Origin: Halorubrum ezzemoulense DSM 17463
Lineage (GTDB): Archaea > Halobacteriota > Halobacteria > Halobacteriales > Haloferacaceae
Direction: 5' to 3'
Assembly: GCF_002114285.1 (NCBI RefSeq)
Contig: NZ_NEDJ01000003.1
Location: forward strand, 62,001-126,000
Length of the DNA: 64,000 nt
In this document: positions 45,857 through 54,707 of the stretch, piece after piece
Layout of the letters: the number at the start of each line of letters is the position of its first letter
How positions within the stretch are numbered: position 1 is the first letter of the stretch
Notes under the pieces: generated by a model
Told to the model about the DNA's origin: nothing
The model's input: only the letters and a program-made list of their open reading frames with translations
Database searches by the model: none
Program-made: the position numbers and the translations under genes

Positions 45857-47359
45857 ATGGCCGACTGGACGGAGAAGTACCGCCCGAGCACGCTCTCGGA
45901 GGTGCGCGGCAACGACAAGGCCCGCGACGCGTTCGCGGAGTGGGCCCGCTCGTGGGACGACCATCACGAGGCGGTCGTCCTCCACGGCAGCCCCGGCGTC
46001 GGGAAGACGAGCGCGGCGCACGCGCTCGCGAACGACATGGGGTGGGAGACGGTGGAGCTGAACGCCTCCGACCAGCGCACCGCCGACGTCATCGAGCGGT
46101 TCGCGGGCCGGGCCGCGCGGAACGCCACCCTCAGCGGGAGCGCGGCCGGCGGCGGCGCGGCCGGCGGCGACACCGCCTCGCGACAGCTCGTCATCGTCGA
46201 CGAGGCGGACAACATCCACGGCAACTACGACCGCGGCGGCGCCTCGGCGATCACGAAGCTGGTCAAGGAGTCCGGCCAGCCCATCGTGCTCATCGCCAAC
46301 GACTACTACGACATGTCGCGGGGGCTCCGGAACGCGACCCAGGAGATCGAGTTCCGCGACGTCTCCGCGCGCTCCATCGTCCCCGTCCTCCGCGACGTCT
46401 GCCGCAAGGAGGGAATCGAGTTCGACTCCGACGCCCTCCAGCGGATCGCGGAGGGGAACCGCGGCGACCTCCGAGGCGCGGTCAACGACCTCCAAGCCGC
46501 GACGCAGGGGCGTGACTCGATCACGGTCGAGGACGTGGTCACCGGCGACCGCGACAAGGCGCTGGGGCTGTTCCCGTTCCTCGACGCCGTGTTGAAAGAG
46601 GAGTCCGCCGAGGAGGCGCTCCGGTCGGCGTACGCCGTCGACGAGACCCCGGACGACCTGACGGCGTGGATCGAGAACAACGTCCTCGACGTGTACGAGC
46701 CGGCGGCGGCGGTTCGCGCGTACGACTTCCTCGCGAACGCCGACGTGTGGCTCGGCCGCGTCCGCGCCACGCAGAACTACTCCTACTGGCGGTACGCGAC
46801 CGACAACGCGGCGGCGGGCGTCGCGTCCGCCCGCGACGGCGAGAAGGGGGGCTGGACCCGGTACGGCCGCCCGCAGTTCTGGTCGTCGTCGGACGCGACC
46901 GCCGACGAGGTCGTCGACAAGATTGCGGCCGCGAGCGGCTGTAGCGTCGCGACCGCCAGACGCGAGGTGCTCCCGTTCCTCAAGACCGTCACGCACCACT
47001 GTAAGCCCCGCGAGCTGACCGTCGCGATGGCGGCCGCATACGACCTCGACGAGGCGGGCGTCGCCTTCGTTACCGGCTCCGGCGAGTCGACGAACAAGGT
47101 CGCGTCGATCGTCGAGGACGCGCAGGCCCGCCGCGAGGAACTGATCGAGGAGCACGCGGACGGCGCCTTCGCGCACGCCGCGGCCGACCGCCGAGACGAC
47201 GAGAGCGACTCGGGCGCGCCCGACGACCCGGACCGCGACGGCTCCGAGGCGACCGCCGACGGGAGCGACCAGCGCGACTCGGCGGACGGCGCGGCCGCTG
47301 ACGAAGCGGCCGACGAGGAGGAAGACGACGATCAGGCCGGGCTGACCGACTTCATGTGA
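45857..47359 (+). CDS. rfcL: replication factor C large subunit
   Basis: The clamp-loader large subunit that, with the small subunit, loads PCNA. The AAA+ domain starts at WTEKYRPSTLSEVRGNDKA. Walker A is HGSPGVGKTSAAHALA (about 44-58), Walker B VIVDEADN near 117. Further RFC boxes are IVLIANDYYDMSRGLRN and IAEGNRGDLRGAVNDLQAA. The C-terminal 80 residues are very acidic, ending QAGLTDFM, a PIP box to bind PCNA. 500 residues. Confidence 0.95.
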   Translation: MADWTEKYRPSTLSEVRGNDKARDAFAEWARSWDDHHEAVVLHGSPGVGKTSAAHALANDMGWETVELNASDQRTADVIERFAGRAARNATLSGSAAGGGAAGGDTASRQLVIVDEADNIHGNYDRGGASAITKLVKESGQPIVLIANDYYDMSRGLRNATQEIEFRDVSARSIVPVLRDVCRKEGIEFDSDALQRIAEGNRGDLRGAVNDLQAATQGRDSITVEDVVTGDRDKALGLFPFLDAVLKEESAEEALRSAYAVDETPDDLTAWIENNVLDVYEPAAAVRAYDFLANADVWLGRVRATQNYSYWRYATDNAAAGVASARDGEKGGWTRYGRPQFWSSSDATADEVVDKIAAASGCSVATARREVLPFLKTVTHHCKPRELTVAMAAAYDLDEAGVAFVTGSGESTNKVASIVEDAQARREELIEEHADGAFAHAAADRRDDESDSGAPDDPDRDGSEATADGSDQRDSADGAAADEAADEEEDDDQAGLTDFM

Positions 47360-47377
47360 GCCGGTCTCGGGGGTAGT

Positions 47378-48532
47378 TCACCGGTTCCCGCTGCCGCTGA
47401 GGGGGGACGAACTCGGCCCCGAACCGCCGTCGCTCACGCCCGCAGGCTCGATCGCATCCACGCGGCAGAACTCGAACCGCGCGCCGCCCTCCCGGCCCTC
47501 CGTCACCGAGACGGTCCACCCGTGCGCCTCGGCGATTCGCTCGACGATGGCGAGCCCGAAGCCCGTCCCGTCCTTCGCGGTGGTGTGTCCAGCATCGAAG
47601 ACGGCGTCTCGCTGGTCGGGGTCGATCCCGGGCCCGTCGTCAGCGACGTAGAACCCCTCGCGCGTCCGCCCGACCCGGACGCGGACCGCGGCCTCGTCGG
47701 GGTCCGAGGGAGTGCCGTCGGCCTGCGACCCCGCTCCCGAGGCGAACGTCCTCGGCGCGCCGCGCTCGTCTGGGTCCGACTCGTCGCCGCCGGTGCCGGC
47801 CGAGCCGGGTTCGTCCGGGGTCCCGTGTTCGATCGCGTTACGGAAGAGGTTCTCGAGCGCCTGTCGGAGCCGGTCCGCGTCCGACCGGATCGTCGGGAGC
47901 GGTGCGTCGACGACGAGCGCGGCGTCGGCCGGTCGGCCCGTCGTCCGCCACGCGCTCTCGACGACCGACCGCAGGTCGGTCGGCTCGGTCGCCTGAACCG
48001 TTTTCCCCTCGCGCGCCAGCGTCAGGACGTCGCCGATGAGGTGGTCCATGCGGTCGAGGGCGTCGAGGGCGCGGTCCAGCTGCTCCGTCGACGCGTCGCC
48101 GTCGAGGTCGTCGGCCAGTTCGATGTTTCCGACCGCGACGGAGAGGGGGTTCCGGAGGTCGTGGCTCACGACGCTCGCGAACTCCTCCAGCCGCTCGCGC
48201 TGTCGTTCCAGCCGTTTGCGACGCTCGACGCGCTCGTCGGCGGGGAAGAGGTACCCCGCCACGTCGCCGCGTTCGGTCGCCCGGCCACGCTCGTGGACCC
48301 ACTGCGGCTCACTGTCGGACGCGACGCGGTACACCACGTCGACGGGGTCGGTCTCGAGCGCCTCCCGGAGACGGTCGCGGTCCTCGTCGGCCACGCAGTC
48401 GAGCCAACCGCCGTCCGGCCGCTCCGGGGCGTGGACCCGCGGATCGTCTCCCGCCTCGATCACGAACCGAGAGGGGTCCCCCTCGGGTCGGCGGTAGGCG
48501 ATCCCGGGCCGTCGCTTCATCGGTCGTGACAC
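47378..48532 (-). CDS. sensor histidine kinase
   Basis: A cytosolic histidine kinase, 384 residues, with no membrane span. A short PAS-like N-terminus (to about 95) precedes a coiled linker. The HisKA box is FASVVSHDLRNPLSVAVGN with phosphorylation site His124. The ATPase part holds N box LENLFRNAIEHG, G1 VADDGPGIDPDQ, and GTGFGLAIVERIAEAHG; an acidic insertion lies between N and G1. The start may be ATG 48532 or 48520. No response regulator is adjacent, as is common for haloarchaeal kinases. It converges with rfcL. Confidence 0.9.
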   Translation of the reverse strand: MSRPMKRRPGIAYRRPEGDPSRFVIEAGDDPRVHAPERPDGGWLDCVADEDRDRLREALETDPVDVVYRVASDSEPQWVHERGRATERGDVAGYLFPADERVERRKRLERQRERLEEFASVVSHDLRNPLSVAVGNIELADDLDGDASTEQLDRALDALDRMDHLIGDVLTLAREGKTVQATEPTDLRSVVESAWRTTGRPADAALVVDAPLPTIRSDADRLRQALENLFRNAIEHGTPDEPGSAGTGGDESDPDERGAPRTFASGAGSQADGTPSDPDEAAVRVRVGRTREGFYVADDGPGIDPDQRDAVFDAGHTTAKDGTGFGLAIVERIAEAHGWTVSVTEGREGGARFEFCRVDAIEPAGVSDGGSGPSSSPLSGSGNR

Positions 48533-48678
48533 GTGTCAACCAGATTACTCGGTCCACATAAACATTACTCAACTATCACTTGTCATACACTGAGATCAAG
48601 TCAAAATAACACGAAAAAATCGATCGCGGAAGCGGAACCGCCGAGAGACCTTTGTCGCGTCCGCCGATTGATCGCCGT
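48533..48678. promoter_or_regulatory. divergent AT-rich promoter region between histidine kinase and dehydrogenase genes
   Basis: The 146 bases between the two divergent genes include an AT-rich stretch (about 48540-48620) with ATAAACATT and CAAAATAACA elements on opposite sides. It likely holds the promoters for both genes. No operator repeat was recognised. Confidence 0.45.
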
Positions 48679-49749
48679 ATGCGCGCTGCGATCCTTCGAG
48701 ACCACGGGGAGCCGCTCGCGGTTCGCGAGCTTCCCGACCCCGAACCGCAGCCCGACGGCGCCGTCGTCCGCGTGGAGGCCTGCGGCGTCTGCCGCAGCGA
48801 CTGGCACGCGTGGGCCGGTCACGGGGAGTGGGCGGACGACCGCGTCCCGCGCGGCCAAGTGCTCGGCCACGAGCCGGCCGGCGAGGTCGTCGCGGTCGGC
48901 GACGAGGTCGACCGGTTCCGCCCGGGCGACCGCGTGGTCGTCCCCTTCTCGCTCGGCGACGGGACGTGCCCCCACTGCCGCCGCGGGGCCGGCAACGTCT
49001 GCGAGGACGGCCGCGCGCTGGGGTTCGAGGCCGCCGCCCCGGGCGCGTTCGCGGAGCGAGTGGCGGTGCCGGCCGCCGACTACAACCTCGTCGGGCGCCC
49101 CACCTGGCTCGGCGCGACCGCGGCCGCGGCGCTCGGCTGTCGGTACATGACGGCGTACCACGCGCTCGCCGAGCGCGCGAACGTCAGCGGCGGCGACGCG
49201 GTCGCCGTCCACGGCTGCGGGGGCGTCGGCCTCTCCGCGGTCCAGATCGCCGCGGCGCTCGGCGCGCGCGTGATCGCGGTCGACATCGACGACGCGGCCC
49301 TCTCGCTCGCTCGCGAGCTCGGCGCCGACGAGAGCGTGACTCTGGGGTCGTTGCCGGAGGAAAGTTCGGTCCCCGAGCAAATCCGCGACCTCACCGACGG
49401 CGGCGCCGACATCTCGCTCGACGCTCTGGGGATCGCCGAGACCTGTCGGAACTCCGTCCGGTCGCTGCGTCCCCGAGGCACCCACGTCCAAGTCGGGCTC
49501 ACGACGGACGCCGAACGCGGCGAGGTGTCGCTCCCGACCGACTGGATGACCCGGTGGGAGATCTCGTTCCTCGGCTCGCGCGGGATGCCGCCGACGAGCT
49601 ACCCGGACCTGTTCGCGCTGATCGAGTCGACGGGGATCGACCCCGGCGCCCTGGTCGCTCGCGAACTGTCACTGCCGGAGGTGTCGGGCCGGCTCGCGGC
49701 GATGGACGAGTACGAGGTGGCGGGCGTGGCGGTCGTTACCGAGTTCTGA
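48679..49749 (+). CDS. zinc-dependent alcohol dehydrogenase
   Basis: A medium-chain zinc alcohol dehydrogenase, 356 residues. The catalytic zinc cysteine is in ACGVCRSDWHAWAGHG with the GHE motif LGHEPAGEVVAVGDEV. Structural-zinc cysteines are in GTCPHCRRGAGNVCEDG. The NAD(P)-binding motif is HGCGGVGLSAVQIAAALGA. Substrate cannot be assigned. ATG 48679 is used (MRAAILRDHGEP). It diverges from the histidine kinase and converges with the amino acid transporter. Confidence 0.9.
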   Translation: MRAAILRDHGEPLAVRELPDPEPQPDGAVVRVEACGVCRSDWHAWAGHGEWADDRVPRGQVLGHEPAGEVVAVGDEVDRFRPGDRVVVPFSLGDGTCPHCRRGAGNVCEDGRALGFEAAAPGAFAERVAVPAADYNLVGRPTWLGATAAAALGCRYMTAYHALAERANVSGGDAVAVHGCGGVGLSAVQIAAALGARVIAVDIDDAALSLARELGADESVTLGSLPEESSVPEQIRDLTDGGADISLDALGIAETCRNSVRSLRPRGTHVQVGLTTDAERGEVSLPTDWMTRWEISFLGSRGMPPTSYPDLFALIESTGIDPGALVARELSLPEVSGRLAAMDEYEVAGVAVVTEF

Positions 49750-49756
49750 GCGCGGC

Positions 49757-50485
49757 CTACAGCAGTCGCGAGAGGAACTGTTGACCGCGGTCCGTCGACG
49801 GCTCGTCGAAGAAGGACCGCGTCTCGGTCCGCTCAACGACTCGGCCGTCGGCCATCAAGACGATCCGGTCGCCGACCTCGCGGGCGAAGCCCATCTCGTG
49901 GGTGACGAGGACCATCGTCATCCCGTCGGCCGCGAGTCCCTCGATCACGTCGAGCACCTCGCCGACGAGCTCGGGGTCCAACGCGCTCGTCACCTCGTCG
50001 AACAGCATCACCCGCGGCTCCATCGCGAGCGCGCGGGCGATGGCGACGCGCTGCTGCTGGCCGCCCGAGAGCGCGCCCGGGTGCGACTCGGCCTGATCGG
50101 CGAGCCCGACCTGGTCGAGGAGGTCGGACGCGGCCCGCTTCGCCTCGCCCTCCGGCTCGCCTTTCACCTTCTCCGGGGCGAGCGCGACGTTCTCCAGCGC
50201 GGTCTTGTGCGGGAAGAGGTTGAACGACTGGAACACCATCCCGATCTGCTGTCGGATCTCGTTGACGTCCGTCTCGATCACGGACCGGCCGTCGAGCCGG
50301 ATGTCGCCGCCCTGAATCTCCTCTAACCGGTTCGCACACCGGAGCAGCGTCGACTTCCCGGACCCGGACGGTCCGATGACGACGACGACCTCTCCCTCGT
50401 CGACATCGACGTCGACGTCGTACAGCACCTGCGTGTCGCCGAACGACTTGTCGACGCCGTCAAACTCGACGAGCGGACCGGTCAC
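49757..50485 (-). CDS. polar amino acid ABC transporter ATP-binding protein
   Basis: A 242-residue ABC ATPase of the polar amino acid uptake family. Walker A is IGPSGSGKSTLLRCANRLEEIQGG, signature [15 protein letters not shown], Walker B VMLFDEVTSALDPELVGEVLD, and the H-loop VTHEMGFAREVGDRI. The phrase DEVTSALDPELVGEV is typical of GlnQ-like ATPases. It overlaps the end of the permease gene by four bases and is the last gene of the operon. Confidence 0.93.
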   Translation of the reverse strand: MTGPLVEFDGVDKSFGDTQVLYDVDVDVDEGEVVVVIGPSGSGKSTLLRCANRLEEIQGGDIRLDGRSVIETDVNEIRQQIGMVFQSFNLFPHKTALENVALAPEKVKGEPEGEAKRAASDLLDQVGLADQAESHPGALSGGQQQRVAIARALAMEPRVMLFDEVTSALDPELVGEVLDVIEGLAADGMTMVLVTHEMGFAREVGDRIVLMADGRVVERTETRSFFDEPSTDRGQQFLSRLL

Positions 50486-51363
50486 GCCTCCTCACCCCCG
50501 TCGTCGTCGCCGGAGCCGAGCCCCGACAGCCGACCGAACATCCGGCTGTCGGACCCCCAGTCCGACCGGCGCTCCAGTCCGTTGACGAGCTGGCTCATCG
50601 ACATCGTGATCGCGAGGTAGAGCACGCACACCCACACGAGCGGGGTCCACGGGTCCAGTTGGTTGCTGTTGATGTTTCGGAACACGCTCATGATCTCCGG
50701 GACGGCGATGACGGTCAGCAGCGAGGTGTCCTTCACGAGGATGATCTGGTCGTTGCCGATGGCCGCGAGCGCGTTGCGCCACGCCTGCGGGAGGACGACC
50801 TGCCGCAGCGCCATCACGCGGGACATCCCGAGCGACCGGGCCGCCTCCATCTGGCCGTTCGGGACGGCGTCGATCCCGCCGCGGATCGCCTCGCCGACGT
50901 ACGCGCCGTGGTTCAGCGTGAGCCCGATGATCGCGGCCGGGATCGCCCAGTCCGTGAAGGGGAACTCGCCGGTGGCCCAGAGCCGCGGCACGCCGAAGTA
51001 GATGACGAACAGCTGGAACAGCAGGGGCGTGCCGCGGAAGAACTCGACGTACCCCTTCGCGATCCGTCCGGTGACGTTCGACGTCGAGATCCGGCCGAGC
51101 CCCACGAGGACGCCGAGCGACACGGAGAGGAGACTCGAGATCACGACGATCTGGATGACGAGGAAGAACGCCTCCGCGAACCGCCGCGCGATGAGCGGCG
51201 AGGCGAGCAGGCTGTAGTCGACCTGCGTCGAAAGGATCCAGGCCAACAGTCCCCCGATGGCCAGCACGAACCCCCCGGCGGCCACCTCGCCGACCCGTTT
51301 CACCAGCCGGTCGCGCATCAGTACGCCGCCGCCGCTCGACTCCGATTCTGTCTGTGTTGCCAT
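50482..51363 (-). CDS. polar amino acid ABC transporter permease
   Basis: A 293-residue inner membrane permease with about five spans. The EAA loop is AARSLGMSRVMALRQVVLPQAWRNALAAIGNDQIILVKDTSL, and the early segment GYVEFFRGTPLLFQLFVIYFGVP is the His/Glu/Gln-type permease hallmark. It starts 35 bases after the binding-protein gene. Confidence 0.92.
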   Translation of the reverse strand: MATQTESESSGGGVLMRDRLVKRVGEVAAGGFVLAIGGLLAWILSTQVDYSLLASPLIARRFAEAFFLVIQIVVISSLLSVSLGVLVGLGRISTSNVTGRIAKGYVEFFRGTPLLFQLFVIYFGVPRLWATGEFPFTDWAIPAAIIGLTLNHGAYVGEAIRGGIDAVPNGQMEAARSLGMSRVMALRQVVLPQAWRNALAAIGNDQIILVKDTSLLTVIAVPEIMSVFRNINSNQLDPWTPLVWVCVLYLAITMSMSQLVNGLERRSDWGSDSRMFGRLSGLGSGDDDGGEEA

Positions 51364-51397
51364 GTGATATCAGGTAGAGACGGCGAGGTCCGGAGAC

Positions 51398-52219
51398 TCA
51401 GCCGTCGAAGTACTCGTTGTAGATCTCCTCGTACGTCCCGTTCTCACGGATCGTCGCGAGGGCCCCGTTGACCTCCTCTCGGAAGTCGTCGTCGTCCTGC
51501 CGGAACGCGATCCCGTACTCCTCGATCGTCAGCGTGAGGTACGGCGGCGCGTCGTCGCGGTCGGCCGCGACCCCGTCTCCCTCGAGGAAGACGACCTCCT
51601 CGTTCTCCGCGGCGAACGAGGCGCTCACGGTGTTGTCGTTGATGACCGCGTCCACCTGATTGTTGAGCAGCGCGTCGAACGCGCCGTTGATCTGGTCGTA
51701 GCTCTCGATCTGGAGGTCGCCGCCGAACTCCTCTTGGAGGTCCTCGGCGGCGGCCTCGCCGGTCGTCCCGCGCTGGACGCCGACGGACGTGCCCTGGAGG
51801 TCCTCGCGGGAGCCGATGTCGCTGCCCTCCAAGAGGAGGACGGTCTGGTACGCGGTGAAGTACGGGTCCGAGAAGTCGACCCGCTCGGCGCGCGACTCGT
51901 TGATCGTCATCGCGCTCATGATGACGCGGAAGTTCGCGTTGTTCAGCGACGCGATGATCCCGTCGAAGGAGGTCTCCTGGAACTCGTAGTCCATGTCGAG
52001 CTGCTCGCCGAACACGGCCTCGGCGATCTCGACGTCGAATCCGATGAGGTCGCCCGCCTCGTTGCGGTACTCGAAGGGCGCGTATGGGATGTCGGAGCCG
52101 ATGGTGATCGTCTCACCGCCCCCGCCGCCGCCGCCGATACAGCCGGCGGTGGCCGCCAGTCCGCTCGCGCCGACCGCGGTCAGGTACTGTCGCCGGTTCA
52201 CAGAACGGTTTTCGTCCAT
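51398..52219 (-). CDS. polar amino acid ABC transporter substrate-binding lipoprotein
   Basis: A 273-residue extracellular solute-binding protein (family 3). The N-terminus NRRQYLTAVGASGLAATAGC is a Tat-like signal with a lipobox; a glycine run follows. The binding domain contains GSDIPYAPFEYRNEAGDLIGFDVEIAEAV, MSAMTINESRAERVDFSDPYF, and SVGVQRGTTGEAAAEDL, as in glutamine/polar amino acid-binding proteins. First gene of the three-gene uptake operon; likely substrate is a polar or acidic amino acid, which is inference. Confidence 0.93.
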   Translation of the reverse strand: MDENRSVNRRQYLTAVGASGLAATAGCIGGGGGGGETITIGSDIPYAPFEYRNEAGDLIGFDVEIAEAVFGEQLDMDYEFQETSFDGIIASLNNANFRVIMSAMTINESRAERVDFSDPYFTAYQTVLLLEGSDIGSREDLQGTSVGVQRGTTGEAAAEDLQEEFGGDLQIESYDQINGAFDALLNNQVDAVINDNTVSASFAAENEEVVFLEGDGVAADRDDAPPYLTLTIEEYGIAFRQDDDDFREEVNGALATIRENGTYEEIYNEYFDG

Positions 52220-52358
52220 ACACCGTTTCTCGGTTGATCACGATTTCAACGTTTCGGCCGCGAGATAGCAATATTTGCCGAACTGCGGGGGTTCGACAGG
52301 GTCGTTCAGGAGAGACGCCGCTCCGTTCGGGGCCGCGACCCGACGGCGAGCGGCCCGA

Positions 52359-53255
52359 TCAGTCGCCGCCGATCGGGACGCTCCCGTCGCGCATCTCGTC
52401 GGCGTCGCGGAGGGTCCACGCCGCGCCCGCGGCGAGCGCGACGGCGACGGCCAAGACGGCGAGGTTGATCTGCTGCCACGTCGCGGTGTACAACACGAGG
52501 TCCCGGCCGAGCAGCAGCGTGCCCACGAGCGCGGCCAACGACCCGGCCGCCAACGCGCGAACGGTGTTGGCCGTCCCGGCGTCGAGCTCGTCGTACCCGC
52601 CCCGGACCGCCTCCGTCGCGTACGCGACGGCCGCGACGAGCCCGAGGTGTCCGGCGAGTCCGGTGATGTAGAAGGCGGCCTGCGCGGGCGGCGCGTAGGT
52701 GAGGAACGGGACTGCCCGCGAGAAGACCGCGCTGGCGACGATACCGGCGACGGCGATTCCCGCGGCCGCCCGGAGCAGTCGCGCGTTCCCGCGCCCGCCG
52801 CCCCAGATCGTTGCCAGCCCGAGCAGCGTGAAGATGATCAGCGCCACGGACAGGTGCGCCGCGTGCGTGGACACGGTGTACCCGCCCGGGATGAGCCCGC
52901 TGAGGGTGACGGTGATCGCGCCGACGGTGATCTGGAGCGGTAAGATAGCGACCGCCAGCGTCGCCGCCAGCTTGGTCCGGCGCTCGAACCCGGACCCGAG
53001 CCACGTCCACCCGGCGACGCCGATGATGAGGAAGCCGGTGACCATCGCCCACGCCCGGTGGAACCACTCGATGAAGTCGGGGTTGATCGTGAGCGCCGGG
53101 ATGAGCTGGTCGGAACACAGCGGCCACTGGGCCTGACACGCCAGCCCGGAGCCGGTCGCCGCGGTGTAGACGCCGAGCGAGAAGAGGACGAGCGTCATCC
53201 CCGTCGTCGCCGCCGCGTATCGCCTGAACGTTAGCCACGCGGGCCGAAGACTCAT
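52359..53255 (-). CDS. ctaA: heme A synthase (CtaA/COX15 family)
   Basis: A 298-residue membrane protein with about eight spans that converts heme O to heme A for terminal oxidase. The first half has GVYTAATGSGLACQAQWPLCS with the loop cysteine pair, and histidine ligands DFIEWFHRAWAMVTG and GYTVSTHAAHLSVAL. The second half keeps the GLAGHLGLVAAV histidine and WQQINLAVLAV. Start placed at ATG 53255 (MSLRPAWLTFRRY). No ctaB or oxidase gene lies beside it. Confidence 0.9.
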   Translation of the reverse strand: MSLRPAWLTFRRYAAATTGMTLVLFSLGVYTAATGSGLACQAQWPLCSDQLIPALTINPDFIEWFHRAWAMVTGFLIIGVAGWTWLGSGFERRTKLAATLAVAILPLQITVGAITVTLSGLIPGGYTVSTHAAHLSVALIIFTLLGLATIWGGGRGNARLLRAAAGIAVAGIVASAVFSRAVPFLTYAPPAQAAFYITGLAGHLGLVAAVAYATEAVRGGYDELDAGTANTVRALAAGSLAALVGTLLLGRDLVLYTATWQQINLAVLAVAVALAAGAAWTLRDADEMRDGSVPIGGD

Positions 53256-53379
53256 TAGCCGATTTCGGGCGCGCGCGCACTTAGACCGTTCGGCCGCTCC
53301 TCGCGATCGAGAAGGGCGCACGGGTCGACAGGCGGCGACGGACGGTCGAGGCGGTCGAGCGTCCCCCGGTACGCGACCG

Positions 53380-53835
53380 CTACCCGGACAGCTCTCGCTT
53401 CGCCCGCCGCGCCCGCTCGGACATCTCTTCGTCGCCGTCGACGTCCGCGAGCGTCTCGATCGCCTCCAGCTTCCGGACGGAGTCGTCGAGGAACGAGAGC
53501 ACGTCGCCGGTGTACGCGTACACCATGTAATCGTCGGTCATCACGTCGACGATGGCCTGCGGGCCGAGCCCCTCGGCGCGCAGTTCGAGGACATAGCGCA
53601 TGAACTTCTCCTCGGGGCAGCCGCAGTACGGGTTCGAATCGCAGTCGCAGTCGAGGAAGTCCTCGGCGAAGTCGAGGACGCGGTCGCGGGTCGTCTCGTC
53701 GAGCTTCGAGAGGCCGTCGCCGGTGAACAGCAGGTCGAGGGTGGCGCCGGCGAACGCCCCCTTCGGGATGTTCGCCTCCAGCTGGGAGGCGAGCTGCCGG
53801 TGGTTCTTCACGTAGATCTTGTCGGTAAAGGCCAC
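53380..53835 (-). CDS. conserved haloarchaeal protein (DUF5814-like) with cysteine cluster
   Basis: A 151-residue protein starting MAFTDKIYVKNHRQLASQLE. A cysteine-rich element DFLDCDCDSNPYCGCPEEKF near 60-80 is likely to bind zinc or an iron-sulfur cluster. The second half is helical (EGLGPQAIVDVMTDDYMVYAYTGDVLSFLDDSVRKL). I associate it with a family (DUF5814) that also occurs at the end of some haloarchaeal helicases; this copy stands alone. The function is unknown. Confidence 0.7.
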   Translation of the reverse strand: MAFTDKIYVKNHRQLASQLEANIPKGAFAGATLDLLFTGDGLSKLDETTRDRVLDFAEDFLDCDCDSNPYCGCPEEKFMRYVLELRAEGLGPQAIVDVMTDDYMVYAYTGDVLSFLDDSVRKLEAIETLADVDGDEEMSERARRAKRELSG

Positions 53836-53940
53836 AGTTAGCGATTTGTACGCCCGCAGCCCTCAAAAGCGACGCGGTGATCGAGAGACCGTCGGCGGTT
53901 CGAACGACATCGCGTCACACGCCCGTCCGGGAGTCGTAAC

Positions 53941-53951
53941 CGTTATTTATC
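53941..53951 (+). promoter_or_regulatory. TATA-like box for tRNA-His
   Basis: CGTTATTTATC lies 25-35 bases before the tRNA, in the expected TATA position. Confidence 0.5.
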
Positions 53952-53975
53952 GAAGCGGGGTACTAGACGACGCGT

Positions 53976-54049
53976 GTCCGGGTTAGGGTAGTGGACTATC
54001 CTTCAGCCTTGTGGAGGCTGAGACGCGGGTTCGATTCTCGCACCCGGAC
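53976..54049 (+). tRNA. tRNA-His (anticodon GTG)
   Basis: Acceptor arms TCCGGGT/ACCCGGA pair fully; an extra 5' G (position -1) faces discriminator C, the tRNA-His mark. The anticodon stem CAGCC/GGCTG encloses loop TTGTGGA, giving GTG. T-arm is GCGGGTTCGATTCTCGC. It marks the chromosomal side of the composition change. Confidence 0.96.
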
Positions 54050-54090
54050 CTAGGCTTCTAACGCCCGAATTCAACGCTTTAGCTTTGTGC

Positions 54091-54110
54091 CTCAGCCTTC
54101 TAAGGCTGAG
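54091..54110. repeat. perfect hairpin resembling the tRNA-His anticodon arm
   Basis: CTCAGCCTT and AAGGCTGAG (9-bp arms) are separated by two bases. The tRNA-His anticodon arm at 54003-54022 reads TCAGCCTT-GTGG-AGGCTGAG, so arms of eight bases are shared and only the loop differs. It lies 41 bases after the tRNA. It may be part of an attachment site, or a degenerate tRNA piece left by integration. Confidence 0.55.
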
Positions 54111-54281
54111 ATGTTCAGAACCTCATAAAATCCTCTATAGTCTGTGTCATGCTAAATACAGATAGAGGACCGTGGTCGATTCTGGAATATAACCAATAGT
54201 GGTACGGTACTCTTTTTATACTCTGGTGAGATTGTTGGACTAAACTTTCTGTTTTATCTCTCGCCTATCCATCTCTGTTGT

Positions 54282-54437
54282 ATGGAACGCCAATGCCTGC
54301 TACAGAACGACGGAACTCTCGTCCTCGTGAGTGGAAGCTCAGAAGACAAACTTACCGAAATCGTCCAAGCTGCTCACTCAGAATACAACTGGCTACGGAA
54401 TAAAGAACGAGCCCAGATTTTCTCCCCTCACCGATGA
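54282..54437 (+). CDS. small protein of unknown function in the island
   Basis: A 51-residue reading frame, MERQCLLQNDGTLVLVSGSS then EDKLTEIVQAAHSEYNWLRN, ending IFSPHR. Its TGA overlaps the ATG of the next small gene (ATGA), and an AT-rich CTTTTTATACT run lies about 60 bases upstream. I do not recognise a family, but the coupling to the zinc-finger gene supports it as real. Confidence 0.55.
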   Translation: MERQCLLQNDGTLVLVSGSSEDKLTEIVQAAHSEYNWLRNKERAQIFSPHR

Positions 54438-54640
54438 CTGGCCATGACCCAATCAATCGAGGAAACCAAGCAAGTCCAAATCTCAGATTGTGTGACGACT
54501 GCGGACGAGAACTCCATGAAGATGACACCATCATCGAAGCACACTGGCACCTCTACGACGAGAGTGACCAGTCAGATGCTAACGGCTGGGTGCAGTGGTG
54601 TTCAGAATGTGTTCCCCCGGGAATCCCACGACCACGATAA
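54434..54640 (+). CDS. small zinc-finger protein
   Basis: A 68-residue protein with two CxxC-type pairs: LCDDCGRELHEDD and WCSECVPPG, spaced like a small zinc-binding domain. Proteins of this size and type are common on haloarchaeal plasmids and viruses. The start overlaps the stop of the preceding small gene. Role unknown; nucleic acid binding is possible. Confidence 0.65.
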   Translation: MTGHDPINRGNQASPNLRLCDDCGRELHEDDTIIEAHWHLYDESDQSDANGWVQWCSECVPPGIPRPR

Positions 54641-54646
54641 AAAAAA
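54639..54646 (-). terminator. T8 tract downstream of the DUF262-HNH gene
   Basis: An A8 run on the given strand reads T8 on the minus strand, about 62 bases past the stop of the minus-strand DUF262 gene. Archaeal transcription stops at such T tracts. It overlaps the end of the convergent small gene. Confidence 0.45.
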
Positions 54647-54707
54647 CCAGCAGAAATACGTTCTGACATGGTATGCCTGACGAATTAGACGTGAGTAGTG
54701 GTGAACC

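Noticed and set aside
43916-47176. 1086-codon minus-strand open frame over the beta-lactamase and rfcL genes
   Set aside because: Antisense to two well supported genes, with extreme arginine content; a GC-rich shadow.
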